DNA of 64,000 nt from Undibacterium hunanense (GCF_014284335.1 NZ_JACOGF010000002.1:638659-702658), one strand, 5' to 3'; shown: positions 1-9,690, numbered from the stretch's first letter. Translations and numbers: made by a program. Notes: generated by a model not told the origin, from the letters alone.

Positions 1-1083
1 GTCACCAAAGAATTGAACTTCAACCTTGCGGTACGTGACGATCATTTCAGTGATTTCGGCAACACCATCAATCCTAAGGCCAGCTTCCGCTATCAGCCTA
101 TGAAGAACCTGATGTTCCGTGGTTCTGCCAATACCGGTTTCCGTGCTCCGACACTGTTTGACCGTTATGGTTATCGCGTAGCAGGTGCGAATACCACGAC
201 AGCAGCAAAATGGGATGATCCGGTGCAATGTCCTGGCGGCACTCCTGGTGTAGCTGGTACAGGCAAGGCCTTGCCTGGTCTGGTAGCATCCGCTGTTTGT
301 AATGTTGCCCTGCCACGTCAGACTGGTAGTAACGCTGATCTGATCCCGGAAAAATCCCGTGGTTTCACTCTGGGTGTCGTGACAGAACCAGTACAGAACC
401 TGACTGTGTCTGCCGATTACTGGCATATCGAAATGAAGGACATGCTGGCTAACTTGCCAGAACAAGTGTACTTCCTGAACCCAACCAAATATGCTGATCT
501 GTTTGTGCGTAATCCAGATGGTTCCCTGGCTTACATCAAAAACATCACCATGAATCTGGGCGGCCAAAAAGCTTCCGGTATCGATCTTGGCCTGGCGTAT
601 TCGATTCCTAAAACTGCAGTCGGTAACTTCAAGTTTGAACTGAATGGTACTTACCTGACACAGTTTGATAACCAACTGGAAAAAGACAGTGCGTATATTT
701 CCAATATTGGTCGTTTCGGCGTAGCCAGCAATGGTACAACCAGCAGCTTGCCTATCATTACTTTCCGCTGGAAACACACGCTGACCATGTCCTGGAGCCA
801 AGGTAACTGGACTTCACAACTGACTCAGAACTACAACACTGGTTACCATGATCAAAACCTGGTTGCAGCTGAATATTTCCGTGATATCGAGCCGTACCAG
901 GTATGGAACTGGACAGCAAGCTACCGTGGTTTCAAAAATCTGACATTGTCAGCTGGTATCACCAATCTGGCCAATGCAAGACCACCGATCACTAACCACA
1001 GCGGTTACACCTATGGTTACCTGAGCAGTGCTGCTAGCCCAATAGGTCGCGCGTTCAATGCACGCATGACTTATAACTTCTAA
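1..1083 (+). CDS. TonB-dependent receptor, C-terminal part (5' end outside window)
   Basis: The frame is open from the first base, so this is the last 360 residues of an outer-membrane receptor whose plug and first strands lie upstream of the window. It shows alternating amphipathic strands typical of a TonB-receptor barrel, a 'GFRAPTLFDRYG' segment common in these barrels, and a final phenylalanine (TYNF), the usual signal for outer-membrane barrel insertion. Such receptors import large or scarce ligands using TonB energy. The following genes encode pectin-degrading enzymes, so uptake of pectic oligosaccharides is a reasonable inference, but ligand specificity cannot be read from this fragment. 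Confidence 0.88.
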   Translation, partial: VTKELNFNLAVRDDHFSDFGNTINPKASFRYQPMKNLMFRGSANTGFRAPTLFDRYGYRVAGANTTTAAKWDDPVQCPGGTPGVAGTGKALPGLVASAVCNVALPRQTGSNADLIPEKSRGFTLGVVTEPVQNLTVSADYWHIEMKDMLANLPEQVYFLNPTKYADLFVRNPDGSLAYIKNITMNLGGQKASGIDLGLAYSIPKTAVGNFKFELNGTYLTQFDNQLEKDSAYISNIGRFGVASNGTTSSLPIITFRWKHTLTMSWSQGNWTSQLTQNYNTGYHDQNLVAAEYFRDIEPYQVWNWTASYRGFKNLTLSAGITNLANARPPITNHSGYTYGYLSSAASPIGRAFNARMTYNF

Positions 1084-1093
1084 AAAAGAGTTC

Positions 1094-1117
1094 CCCCCCA
1101 CGCTAGCGCGTGGGGGG
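1094..1117. terminator. Perfect 10-bp hairpin after the TonB receptor
   Basis: Arms 1094-1103 and 1108-1117 are exact reverse complements around a 4-nt loop (tagc), starting 10 bases past the receptor stop. No T-run follows on the plus strand, although the minus strand reads a run of T after the stem. It probably ends or protects the receptor transcript. Confidence 0.6.
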
Positions 1118-1466
1118 TGTGGAGCGATAATGCGAAACACCCTTTTGAACAGCGCGTTCTGTCTGACACAGATACAGCGCAGTCAGTTTTTACCAGCAGT
1201 AGCTACGACCATAGTCGTGCCCTTGAGTAGTCCAGTGAGCCGCAAATTCTATACTTGCCCATGCTCATGCCCATGTTGCATCCAGCAGTTTTCCCAGCCT
1301 TTGCGATCCCGCAAGCAAGAATTCCAGAAATTCCCATTGATTAAAAAAGCATCGTGCGGCCCTGTGCCCACCGCGACCAGACACGACTTGCTCCACTGAT
1401 CCGATACGGATGACAGGGGATGCTTGCAGCCCCTGTTTTTTTGAATTTACCGACATAGAGAATGAC
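1118..1466. other. Intergenic gap, no gene recognised
   Basis: About 350 bases between the receptor hairpin and the acetylesterase start. Open frames here (for example 1130-1399 plus) have no recognisable product and unlikely composition. The only assigned signal is an AGAG ribosome-binding stretch just before 1467; a promoter for the pectinase operon is expected here but no convincing -35/-10 pair was seen. Confidence 0.5.
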
Positions 1467-2351
1467 ATGAAACTGTTTTCCCGTTCCTTCATATTGACTG
1501 CGATCAGTGCCCTGGTTTTTGGCGCATACAGTACTGCCGCCAGCGCAGATAGCGCCAGCACCGACAAACCGGTGCGTATGATCCTGGTTGGCGATTCCAC
1601 CATGGCACCGAATAGCGGCTACGGCGACGCTTTTTGCAAACGCTTCAAACCGGAAGTGACCTGTCTGAACCTTGCCAAAGGCGGACGCAGTTCCAGCAGT
1701 TACCGCGCAGAAGGATCATGGGACATCGTGCAGAATTTATTGAAGAACCGTGAACAGTTTAGCCAGACTTACGTGCTGATACAGTTTGGGCATAACGACC
1801 AGCCGGGCAAGCCTGGTCGCTCTACCGATCTGGCGACAGAGTTCCCGGTCAATATCGCTCGTTATGTGGATGATTTACAGGCAGCCGGTGCACAAGCCGT
1901 ACTGGTGACACCACTGACACGCCGCACTTTCAAAGGCAGCCAATTACAAAACGACCTCAGGCCATGGGCAGAAGCCAGCATGACCGTTGCCGCCAACAAA
2001 CATGTGCCGCTGCTGGACCTGAATGCAGACAGCTATCGTTCAGTGCAAGCCATGGGACAGGCCGAGGCCGATACCCTGGCAATGGCACCGCCACCACCAG
2101 CTACCACTGATACACCTGCGCCTGCATCAGTAACCGTGTCTGCACCGGTGTCTACACCTGCACCCGCATCGGCGAGTGCTCCCAGTGCCGACATCGTCAA
2201 AACCGAACGTGCCGGTGCAGCGCGTCCTTTGTTTGACCGCACCCATCTGGGTAGCAAAGGTGCGGCACATTTTTCTGCCATCGTCCTGACTGAACTGCTG
2301 CAAGCCGTGCCGGCACTGGATGCCAAAGTCAGCAAGGAAGCCCGTCCATGA
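1467..2351 (+). CDS. SGNH/GDSL hydrolase, rhamnogalacturonan acetylesterase-like (CE12)
   Basis: Predicted to remove acetyl groups from the rhamnogalacturonan backbone of pectin outside the cytoplasm. The 294-residue protein has a signal peptide (about 1-27). It carries the SGNH blocks: GDSTMAP with nucleophile Ser44, the glycine block near residue 73, GHND with Asn110, and DRTH with Asp257 and His260. An Ala/Pro/Ser/Thr-rich insert at about 207-242 separates the body from the Asp-His block. ATG 1467 is chosen over an upstream in-frame start because it is preceded by AGAG and begins the signal peptide. Its stop overlaps the next gene by 4 bases (ATGA), so the two are probably translationally coupled. 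Confidence 0.87.
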   Translation: MKLFSRSFILTAISALVFGAYSTAASADSASTDKPVRMILVGDSTMAPNSGYGDAFCKRFKPEVTCLNLAKGGRSSSSYRAEGSWDIVQNLLKNREQFSQTYVLIQFGHNDQPGKPGRSTDLATEFPVNIARYVDDLQAAGAQAVLVTPLTRRTFKGSQLQNDLRPWAEASMTVAANKHVPLLDLNADSYRSVQAMGQAEADTLAMAPPPPATTDTPAPASVTVSAPVSTPAPASASAPSADIVKTERAGAARPLFDRTHLGSKGAAHFSAIVLTELLQAVPALDAKVSKEARP

Positions 2352-5053
2352 ATTTCTTTAAAACCCTGCCGGTAGTATCCGCTGCCCTGATGCTGCATGC
2401 CACACCTGCCAGTGCCCAGGACAGTCGCCAGGTCAAGGAACCGCAGACCCCGGTTATTTGTAGCGTACTGCCAGCCCAGCTTGAATCCGGCAAGGCAGAA
2501 TCGACAGATGCCCGCGCACCGGATACCCGTCGCCTGCAAGCTGCGATTGATGCCTGCCAGTCGGGCCAGGCTGTCAGGCTGATCAGCCGTAATGGAAAAA
2601 CTGCCTTCCTGTCTGGCGCCCTGCAATTGCGCAGCGGAGTTTCGATTGTACTGGATGCCGGTGTCACTGTATATACGTCGACCAATCCCAAAGATTTTGA
2701 CCGGGGTAACGGCGCTTGCGGTACCAATGATGACAAGGGCAAGGGATGCAAGCCGTTTATCACCGCTGACCGCACGCAGGGCAGTGGTATTTATGGTGAC
2801 GGCGTGATCGATGGACAGGGCGGTGAACGCATACTGGGCAAGGACGAATCCTGGTGGCAGATCGCCCGTCGTGCGCAAAAAGAAAACAATCGCCAGAATG
2901 TGCCCAGGCTGCTGGAAGTGACCCAGTCAGACAATTTCACCCTGCACCGCATCACGCTCAGGAATTCGCCTAATTTCCATGTGACATTGAATCAGGTGAA
3001 TGGTTTTACTGCCTGGGGTGTGCGTATTGATACACCCGCCAATGCCAGGAATACGGATGGCATAGACCCGATTTCTTCGCGCAACATCACCATCGCCAAC
3101 ACGTATATCCGCACCGGTGACGATAATGTTGCCATCAAGGCTGGCAACAATGGCCCAACAGAAAACATCACCATACGCAACAGCCATTTTTATTCCGGCC
3201 ATGGCATGTCCATAGGCAGTGAAACCAATGGCGGCGTCAGCAATGTGCTGGTGGATAATCTGAGCATGGATGGCACGACGTCCGGCTTGCGCATCAAGAG
3301 CGATGTCTCGCGCGGTGGGCTGGTGCAGAATATCAACTATCGCAATGTTTGCATACGCAATGTCAAGGCCCCGATAGATTTTGATACCCACTATGGCAAA
3401 GATGCCAGGGGATCACAGATACCGCAATACCGGGACATCAAACTGGAACATGTGCAGGTATTGACACCGGGCCGTATCATCCTGCAAGGTTATGATGCGA
3501 GCCACCCCATGACCGTGCGCCTGCAAGATGTCGTGATTGATGCCAGCAGTGCCATACAGCGTGAACACCTGCAGTTGTTGGGTGATGCGGGCGCTGCAGC
3601 GCAATCTGGTTTCAATGCAGAATCGGCCAATCCCAAACAATGCGACCAGGCATTTGCCGCCTTTCCTGACAACGTGGTGACGCTTAAAAGACCGCAACTG
3701 GATGCAGTAGCAGCCCAGCAGTTTTCTTATGCCGAAGTATTGAAATATGCCGGTATGCCGGGCAATGAAAAGGCTGATCCCTGGGACCCCTTGTCGGCAC
3801 CGATTGCTGCCAATCCTGATCTGCTTCCTGATTACATCGTTGATGCCGGCGTTAAGGCAGATGATGTACACAGCTTCAATCGCGTACAGGATGCCGTCAG
3901 CCGTGCGATTGCCGATGCCGAAAAAAAAGCGGATAAGGGCAAGCGCATTTATATCCTCGTCAAACCCGGCACATACCGTGAGCTGGTGTATGTCCCAGCC
4001 GTCGATAGCCCTATCACCCTTTATGGTACGGATGCGGCAAAGACCAAAATCAGTGCCAATCTGGATGCCGCTGTGACTGGCAGCGTTTATCAGTCACGTT
4101 TTGCCAGCCAGTTCAACAAGACCCATGCCAGCATTACTGCCATGTATGAAAGCCTGAAAGACCGGCCTGCACTGGGCACGTTTGGTACAGGCGTATTGTG
4201 GGTCAAGAGTAAGAGTTTTGAAGCAAAGAACCTGACCATAGAAAACGCCTATAACAAAGACGTGGGCAATGCACGGGCTGACTGCCCGGCCGGTGTCTGC
4301 CCTGACGCCGGTGTGTATGCGCAGACCAAAATGGTGCATCACCAGGCGCTGGCAGTTATGCTTGATGGTGCGGATAAAACACATTTTGACGGCGTACGCA
4401 TGCTGGGGTTCCAGGACACCCTGTACATGAGATCAGGTGCCAATGGCGAGACTGCCCGCTACTTCTTCAATCATGCGTATGTCGAAGGTGATGTTGATTT
4501 CATTTTCGGTGATGCGACCGCCTATTTCTACCAGTCTGAAATCAAGGCGCTGGGGGATCGCGGTAATGCCTACATGGCCGCACCCAGCACCAATATCAAT
4601 TCCAGATATGGTTTTGTCTTTGACCATTGCCGTTTTACCCATGACGGTAGCGCCAATTCCCTGGCAGGCAAATTTTACCTGGCACGCCAGTGGTTCCATA
4701 ACGAGCGTTGCACGCCATATGGTGTAGTGCCGGTTCCTGGTTATGACTGCCAGTTGGGGCAGGTCGACGTGTATGCAGCACCCAATGGAACCATCACCAA
4801 AAAGACCCTGGAATCAGTCGGCAAAATGGTGGTCATGAATTCTGTCATTGGTGCCCATATCCATCCATTGCAACCCTGGTCTGACTGGAACAAATATGGC
4901 ACCTTGCCCTATCGCCCCGCTCAGTATTCTTCGGACGACTATTGGGCCAACCTGAAGGCCAGCAAGATTGATCCGGTCAAACAACTGGGTTATCCAGGGC
5001 CGATGACACCGATGCGTGTTTTCCTCGCAGAATTGAATAATACCGATGAATGA
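2348..5053 (+). CDS. Fused polygalacturonase (GH28) - pectin methylesterase (CE8)
   Basis: A 901-residue exported protein (signal peptide about 1-24) joining two pectin enzymes. The GH28 part, about 40-450, keeps the family residues: NTD at 235-237, GDD at 257-259, GHG at 284-286 and RIK at 315-317. The CE8 part, about 495-890, keeps Gln666, GFQD with Gln689 and Asp690, DFIFG with Asp717, and Arg780 (ARQW where LGRPW is more usual). CE8 would demethylate homogalacturonan and GH28 would hydrolyse the product, so both activities on one chain are logical. Each half is about normal length for its family, so this is a true fusion and not two decayed genes. It overlaps the upstream acetylesterase. 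Confidence 0.93.
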   Translation: MNFFKTLPVVSAALMLHATPASAQDSRQVKEPQTPVICSVLPAQLESGKAESTDARAPDTRRLQAAIDACQSGQAVRLISRNGKTAFLSGALQLRSGVSIVLDAGVTVYTSTNPKDFDRGNGACGTNDDKGKGCKPFITADRTQGSGIYGDGVIDGQGGERILGKDESWWQIARRAQKENNRQNVPRLLEVTQSDNFTLHRITLRNSPNFHVTLNQVNGFTAWGVRIDTPANARNTDGIDPISSRNITIANTYIRTGDDNVAIKAGNNGPTENITIRNSHFYSGHGMSIGSETNGGVSNVLVDNLSMDGTTSGLRIKSDVSRGGLVQNINYRNVCIRNVKAPIDFDTHYGKDARGSQIPQYRDIKLEHVQVLTPGRIILQGYDASHPMTVRLQDVVIDASSAIQREHLQLLGDAGAAAQSGFNAESANPKQCDQAFAAFPDNVVTLKRPQLDAVAAQQFSYAEVLKYAGMPGNEKADPWDPLSAPIAANPDLLPDYIVDAGVKADDVHSFNRVQDAVSRAIADAEKKADKGKRIYILVKPGTYRELVYVPAVDSPITLYGTDAAKTKISANLDAAVTGSVYQSRFASQFNKTHASITAMYESLKDRPALGTFGTGVLWVKSKSFEAKNLTIENAYNKDVGNARADCPAGVCPDAGVYAQTKMVHHQALAVMLDGADKTHFDGVRMLGFQDTLYMRSGANGETARYFFNHAYVEGDVDFIFGDATAYFYQSEIKALGDRGNAYMAAPSTNINSRYGFVFDHCRFTHDGSANSLAGKFYLARQWFHNERCTPYGVVPVPGYDCQLGQVDVYAAPNGTITKKTLESVGKMVVMNSVIGAHIHPLQPWSDWNKYGTLPYRPAQYSSDDYWANLKASKIDPVKQLGYPGPMTPMRVFLAELNNTDE

Positions 5054-5110
5054 GCCTGGTGAGTACAGCAGGCCAAGATACTGGACAACTTAATGAACAG
5101 AGACACTATA

Positions 5111-6997
5111 ATGAAAAAACACGCAACACAAACTGAAGGCACATCATCCCCCCGTCGGGATTTCATGAAGAAAATGTCATTGACAGGATTGTCGCTTGGC
5201 GCTGGTGCAGCTCTGCCGGTTGGGCAGGCGCTGGCTGCACCTTTGATAGAAGACCCATGGCTGAAAGCCCAGGCGATTGTTGATCGCCTGTCCGTGCCGC
5301 TCAAATTTCGTCAGGCTGATTACCGGATTACCGATTTTGGTGCGGTTACCTGTGAATTGAAAACCGTGAAAGCCTGGATTTCATTTGAAGCGCAGGATAA
5401 TCTGCCGACGCCGGTGGCAAATTCCAAAGATATTTACCCCGCCATCACCGAAGCGATTGCCACCTGCCATAAGGCTGGTGGTGGCCGTGTTATTGTGCCG
5501 TCGGGTAACTGGTTTTGCGCTGGCCCTATCGTCTTGCTGTCGAATGTGAATGTGCATTTGCAGTCTGGCGCGCATATCTACTTCAGCAATAATCCCGAAG
5601 ATTATGCCAAGTACGGTAATTTCGATTGCGGCCTGAATGGCAAGCTGACGATTTCACGCTGGCAAAGCAATGATTGCCTGAATTTTTCCCCCATGGTGTA
5701 TGCCTATGCGCAAGACCATATCGCATTGACCGGTGATGACTGGACCAGCATACTCGATGGCCAGGGCGGTGTCCCCTTCGATGAAAGCGGCGATTGCTGG
5801 TGGACCTGGAAAGGCAAGCAAAAGACCATCAATTCGATAGGACAAGGTTCCACGCCCAATTACAAGAGTGGCAAGCGTTCTGAAAATACACCGAATGAAC
5901 TGAATGCCGCATCTCTTGAGAAACTGGCACCACAGCTGGATGAAAAACAGCGCTTGCGTATCCAGGGGGAAGGCGATAAATGGCGCGCTGACGGTAGCTA
6001 TCTGCCAGCCCTGTCCGAGGCCGGTGTGCCCCTGGGCAAGCGCATCTTTGGTCTGGGCCATAATCTGCGTCCACCGATGATACAGTTCATCGGCTGCACC
6101 AATGTGCTGATGCAGGGTTACCAGGTCAACAATACGCCATTCTGGCAGCATCACCCTGTGCATTGCCGCAACGTTGTCATCCGCAATGTCATGGCGAAAA
6201 GCCATGGCCCCAACAGCGATGGTTTTGATCCTGAAGCCTGCGACCACGTACTGATCGAATCCTGCACCTTTGATTCCGGTGATGACTGCATCGCCATCAA
6301 GGCTGGCAAAAATCTGGATACCCAGTATGGACCTTCGCAAAATATCGTGATTCAGAATTGCACTATGCAAAGCGGCCACGGCGCGGTGACGCTGGGCAGT
6401 GAAATGGCGGGCGGCATACAGAATGTCTACGCACAAAACCTGTTGTTTGAAAACATACACTGGGACACGGATCCGCTCAATACGGCGATTCGCCTGAAAA
6501 CCAATATGAACCGTGGCGGCTACCTGAAGAATTTCTTTGTCCGCAATATCTCGATTCCGAATGGTGTGCAGACCAGTCCTTCATTCTACACATCCCTGCC
6601 AAATTCACCCATCCATTCAAAAACCGTGGCAACGGCAGCTGGTGCGGTTATTACCTTTGATTGTGATTATGCACCGGTAAGTGACAATGTCAGGACGCGC
6701 GCCCCTGTGGTTGATAATGTGCATATCTCGAATGTCAAAGTGGGCAACGTCGCCACCAAGAAAGGCAAGTTTTCCTGTTACCAGGCGATCGTGATTCTTG
6801 GCCCGGTGGCCTCGGACTACAACGGTGACGAGAAAAATCCGCTGGTGTTCCCGGTGACCAATGTCACCATCAGTGATTGTCAGTTCGGTACACCGGTAAA
6901 CGCCGACAGCCCGCTGTATCTGTACAACGTCAAGGGTCTGGAACTGAAGAATGTGAAGATAGGCGACAAGCTGCATAACAGCATCCTGTCGGTCTAG
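5111..6997 (+). CDS. Polygalacturonase-like GH28 glycosidase, Tat-exported
   Basis: A 628-residue GH28 parallel beta-helix enzyme, probably an exo- or oligogalacturonide-acting polygalacturonase given its long N-terminal half. Catalytic signatures are in order: NSDGFDP near residue 368, GDDCIAIKAG near 390, GHGAVTLGSE near 422 and RLK near 460. The N-terminus has a twin-arginine signal (SPRRDFMKK, arginines at 15-16) followed by a hydrophobic stretch and an ALAAP cleavage region, which predicts export in folded form. ATG 5111 is preferred to ATG 5093 because AGAGA lies at the right distance before it. It follows the fusion gene by about 57 bases in the same direction and likely shares its operon. 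Confidence 0.9.
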   Translation: MKKHATQTEGTSSPRRDFMKKMSLTGLSLGAGAALPVGQALAAPLIEDPWLKAQAIVDRLSVPLKFRQADYRITDFGAVTCELKTVKAWISFEAQDNLPTPVANSKDIYPAITEAIATCHKAGGGRVIVPSGNWFCAGPIVLLSNVNVHLQSGAHIYFSNNPEDYAKYGNFDCGLNGKLTISRWQSNDCLNFSPMVYAYAQDHIALTGDDWTSILDGQGGVPFDESGDCWWTWKGKQKTINSIGQGSTPNYKSGKRSENTPNELNAASLEKLAPQLDEKQRLRIQGEGDKWRADGSYLPALSEAGVPLGKRIFGLGHNLRPPMIQFIGCTNVLMQGYQVNNTPFWQHHPVHCRNVVIRNVMAKSHGPNSDGFDPEACDHVLIESCTFDSGDDCIAIKAGKNLDTQYGPSQNIVIQNCTMQSGHGAVTLGSEMAGGIQNVYAQNLLFENIHWDTDPLNTAIRLKTNMNRGGYLKNFFVRNISIPNGVQTSPSFYTSLPNSPIHSKTVATAAGAVITFDCDYAPVSDNVRTRAPVVDNVHISNVKVGNVATKKGKFSCYQAIVILGPVASDYNGDEKNPLVFPVTNVTISDCQFGTPVNADSPLYLYNVKGLELKNVKIGDKLHNSILSV

Positions 6998-7006
6998 ATA
7001 AAAAAA

Positions 7007-7036
7007 TGCCGCCGGGCGGTTATCTGCACGGCGGCA
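7007..7036. terminator. Hairpin after the GH28 gene
   Basis: Arms tgccgcc (7007-7013) and ggcggca (7030-7036) enclose a 16-nt loop 10 bases past the GH28 stop. There is no strong T-tract, so intrinsic termination is possible but unproven. Confidence 0.45.
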
Positions 7037-7047
7037 CTCAAAGGCTA

Positions 7048-7209
7048 AGAACCTGTTCACTCTTACTGCGCGGGCGCAATCAGAGACCACGCGGGGCTCA
7101 TGTGCTGCTCAAAATGCTCATGTACTGGAGTACATTCCGCTTTTTGCGCTGCGTTTTTGTTACACTTACCCCGCTGACGCCCGCTCGCTACAGATCGTGA
7201 ACAGGTTCT
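7048..7209. repeat. MITE-like palindromic intergenic element, copy A
   Basis: A 162-bp non-coding unit bounded by a perfect 13-bp inverted repeat: agaacctgttcac at 7048-7060 and gtgaacaggttct at 7197-7209. In the interior a small palindrome gtact-gg-agtac lies at 7122-7133. The architecture matches the element at 44797-44910 (terminal inverted repeats plus an inner gtact-NN-agtac), though the primary sequences differ. It lies between convergent genes and carries no gene. Confidence 0.65.
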
Positions 7210-7262
7210 AAGGGGTGATTGCAACAGGCGATATCGTTGTGACTGGCCTGATGTACAAAAAT

Positions 7263-8189
7263 TCAGTTCAGGGTACTTGCAAAAGGGGTTTCCGGTACAC
7301 CACATACGCCCGGGCGCACCAGTATTACACTGCCAGCCCATTGATCATGCTCGGCCTTGCCGGCACCAATGGATGTCACCAGCAGGGTATCCATATTCGC
7401 GCCGCCAAATGTACACATCGATGGTTTTGCCATCGGCAAAGGAATGGTTCTGTCCAGCCTGCCTGTTGGTGTGAAGCGCAACAGGCAACCACCATCATTA
7501 CCGCATATCCAGTAACAGCCATCGACATCCATGGCTGCGCCATCGGGCCGTCCGGCTAATGGTTTCATATCCATGAACACACGTTGCCCATGCGGCACAC
7601 CGTCGTCCACGTCGTAATCAAATGTCCAGATGGTCTGGCTGGCCGGATGCGAATCCGACAGGTACATGGTCTTGCCGTCCGGTGACCAGGCCAGGCCGTT
7701 TTGCGTCAGCAAATTACTGACGAAAGGTGTGGACAGGCCTTGTTGCTGTGAATAACGATACAGCAGGCCGATTGCCTTGGCGGCAGCCATGTCCATGAAC
7801 ATGGTGCCACTCCAGAACCGGCCCTGACGGTCGCAACGGCCATCATTGAAACGCATGCCTGTGCCCAGCGTATCCGGTGCTGCCAGATGGGTTTGCAGTG
7901 CTGCTGAGCCCGTGCCCAGATGCAGATTGAAAATGCCGCTTTCCATGCCGGCGATAAAATCACCATCGTCTTTTAGCGCGATGCAGGCGACCATTTCAGT
8001 CGTCTGCCATGAGCGCAGCTCACCAGAACCCGCATCCAGCTTCCAGATGGTTTTCGCCGGGATATCCACCCAGTACCAGGCCGCCTGTTGTGCATGCCAC
8101 ATCGGGCTTTCACCGACGGTACAACTGACCGCCGGTATGGCTTCCAGATCTGGAAACGGAGATGTGAGTTGAGCTGAATGCTGAGTCAT
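7263..8189 (-). CDS. SMP-30/gluconolactonase-family sugar-acid lactonase
   Basis: A 308-residue six-bladed propeller hydrolase. Metal-binding residues expected for the family are present: Glu27 (VGESPMW), Asn115-Asp116 (RFNDGRCD), Asn164 (TQNGLAW) and Asp216 (RPDGAAMD). Members open aldonolactones or aldarolactones in the cytoplasm. Placed at the end of a cluster with kdgD and a semialdehyde dehydrogenase, hydrolysis of galactaro- (or glucaro-) lactone formed by uronate dehydrogenase is the most likely role. An L-arabinonolactonase would be the main alternative. It starts 11 bases after the transporter stop, so the two are probably co-translated. Confidence 0.88.
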   Translation of the reverse strand: MTQHSAQLTSPFPDLEAIPAVSCTVGESPMWHAQQAAWYWVDIPAKTIWKLDAGSGELRSWQTTEMVACIALKDDGDFIAGMESGIFNLHLGTGSAALQTHLAAPDTLGTGMRFNDGRCDRQGRFWSGTMFMDMAAAKAIGLLYRYSQQQGLSTPFVSNLLTQNGLAWSPDGKTMYLSDSHPASQTIWTFDYDVDDGVPHGQRVFMDMKPLAGRPDGAAMDVDGCYWICGNDGGCLLRFTPTGRLDRTIPLPMAKPSMCTFGGANMDTLLVTSIGAGKAEHDQWAGSVILVRPGVCGVPETPFASTLN

Positions 8190-8200
8190 GACGCGTGATT

Positions 8201-9574
8201 TTATAAGTCAGTGATTTCTTTATGGGTAGGCACCAGAAATTTCATCATGCTCCACGCCAGCAGATAAGCCACCGCGCAGAATGTAAACATGATGGTGTAA
8301 CCAGTTTGTATATGGCCAAGGCTACCGTAGTAATCGAACAGCCAGCCGCCGATTTTTGAAACCAGCACGCCACCGATACCACCAGCCATACCGCCAATAC
8401 CGACGATGGACGCAACCGATTTTTTCGGGAACATGTCAGACACCGTAGTGAATATATTCGCCGACCAGGCCTGATGGGCAGAAGTACCGACGCCGATCAA
8501 CAGTACGGGTATCCATGGTCCCAGATAGCCCAGCGGTTGTGCCAGCAACACTACCAGCGGGAACAGGGCAATCACCAGCATCGCACGCATACGCCCATCA
8601 TAGGCACTATAACCGCGCTTCATGAAATAGCTGGGGAACCAGCCGCCACCAATACTGCCTATCATGGTCATGCTATACAACACAGCCAGCGGTATGACGA
8701 TGTCGGTTTTATGCATCTGGTACTGCGCTTCCAGATATTTCGGCAACCAGAACAGGAAAAACCACCAGATACCATCCGTCATGAACTTGCCGATGACGAA
8801 TGCCCAGGTCTGTTTATACGACAACAGTTTCATCCATGAGATTTTCTTGCCTGGTGTGTCTTCAGTAGCGACCGGTTCAGCATGCTGAGTGTCGCTGCTA
8901 TTGATATACGCCAGTTCGGCAGCGGACAGGTATTTCTGTTTTTCTGGTTTTTCATAGAACATGTTCCAGAAAATCATCCAGATAAAACCGATGGCACCGA
9001 TGACGATGAAGGCAGTTTCCCAACCCCAGGTTGCTGCGATCCAAGGTACGGTCAGTGGTGCCAGGATGGCGCCGATATTCGCGCCAGAATTGAAAATGCC
9101 GGTCGCAAACGAACGTTCCTGTTTAGGGAAATATTCTGCGGTTGCCTTGATGGCGGCCGGGAAGTTACCCGCTTCACCAAAGGCCAGTACTGCGCGTGAA
9201 ATCATGAAACCAGCGACAGAAACCGGAACGGCAGCCAGACCCAGTGCGGCAAAGGCATTGGCCACACCCTGACCTACAGCGATGGAATACGCATGCATGA
9301 TCGCACCCAACGACCAGACCGCAATCGCCAGCAGATAGGCTTTCTTGGTACCGATCTTGTCGATCAGGCGACCGGCAAACAGCATGGAAATCGCATACAC
9401 GAACTGGAATGCGGCAGTAATATTGGCATAGTCGGTATTCGTCCAGCCAAACTCTTTGGACAGATCAGGTGCCAGCAGGCTGAGTACCTGACGATCAAGA
9501 TAATTGACAGTGGTGGCGAAAAATAACAGGGCACATATGGTCCACCGGTATTTGCCTACGGATTGCTGGCTCAT
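8201..9574 (-). CDS. MFS transporter, hexuronate (ExuT-like, ACS family)
   Basis: A 457-residue major-facilitator protein with 12 predicted helices. The first helix ends in NYLDRQVLS, a hallmark of the anion:cation symporter family that includes ExuT and the galactarate/glucarate porters. A GRLIDKIGTKK loop between helices 2 and 3 fits the MFS motif A. It probably imports galacturonate or galactarate across the inner membrane to feed the adjacent catabolic enzymes. An AAGGAGA ribosome site precedes the ATG. A strong hairpin lies between it and the upstream dehydrogenase gene, which may lower its expression. Confidence 0.88.
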   Translation of the reverse strand: MSQQSVGKYRWTICALLFFATTVNYLDRQVLSLLAPDLSKEFGWTNTDYANITAAFQFVYAISMLFAGRLIDKIGTKKAYLLAIAVWSLGAIMHAYSIAVGQGVANAFAALGLAAVPVSVAGFMISRAVLAFGEAGNFPAAIKATAEYFPKQERSFATGIFNSGANIGAILAPLTVPWIAATWGWETAFIVIGAIGFIWMIFWNMFYEKPEKQKYLSAAELAYINSSDTQHAEPVATEDTPGKKISWMKLLSYKQTWAFVIGKFMTDGIWWFFLFWLPKYLEAQYQMHKTDIVIPLAVLYSMTMIGSIGGGWFPSYFMKRGYSAYDGRMRAMLVIALFPLVVLLAQPLGYLGPWIPVLLIGVGTSAHQAWSANIFTTVSDMFPKKSVASIVGIGGMAGGIGGVLVSKIGGWLFDYYGSLGHIQTGYTIMFTFCAVAYLLAWSMMKFLVPTHKEITDL

Positions 9575-9652
9575 CTGAGCGTCTCCTTGTAGTTGTTCAT
9601 GATTGGCACATCTTGTTTGTGTGCTCGTGTGTACTTTTATACTTGTTACTTA

Positions 9653-9683
9653 CCGGGCTGACCTGCAATGCAGGTCAGCCCGG
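9653..9683 (-). terminator. Long perfect hairpin between dehydrogenase and transporter genes
   Basis: ccgggctgacctgca (9653-9667) and its exact reverse complement (9669-9683) form a very stable stem 7 bases past the dehydrogenase stop. No T-run follows in the minus direction, so it may act as a partial terminator or an mRNA 3'-end stabiliser inside the operon. Confidence 0.55.
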
Positions 9684-9690
9684 TCTGGCA

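Noticed and set aside
2033-2878. Minus-strand open frame of 281 codons
   Set aside because: Antisense to the acetylesterase and GH28-CE8 genes; low-complexity Ala/Gly product mirrors the Pro-rich insert.
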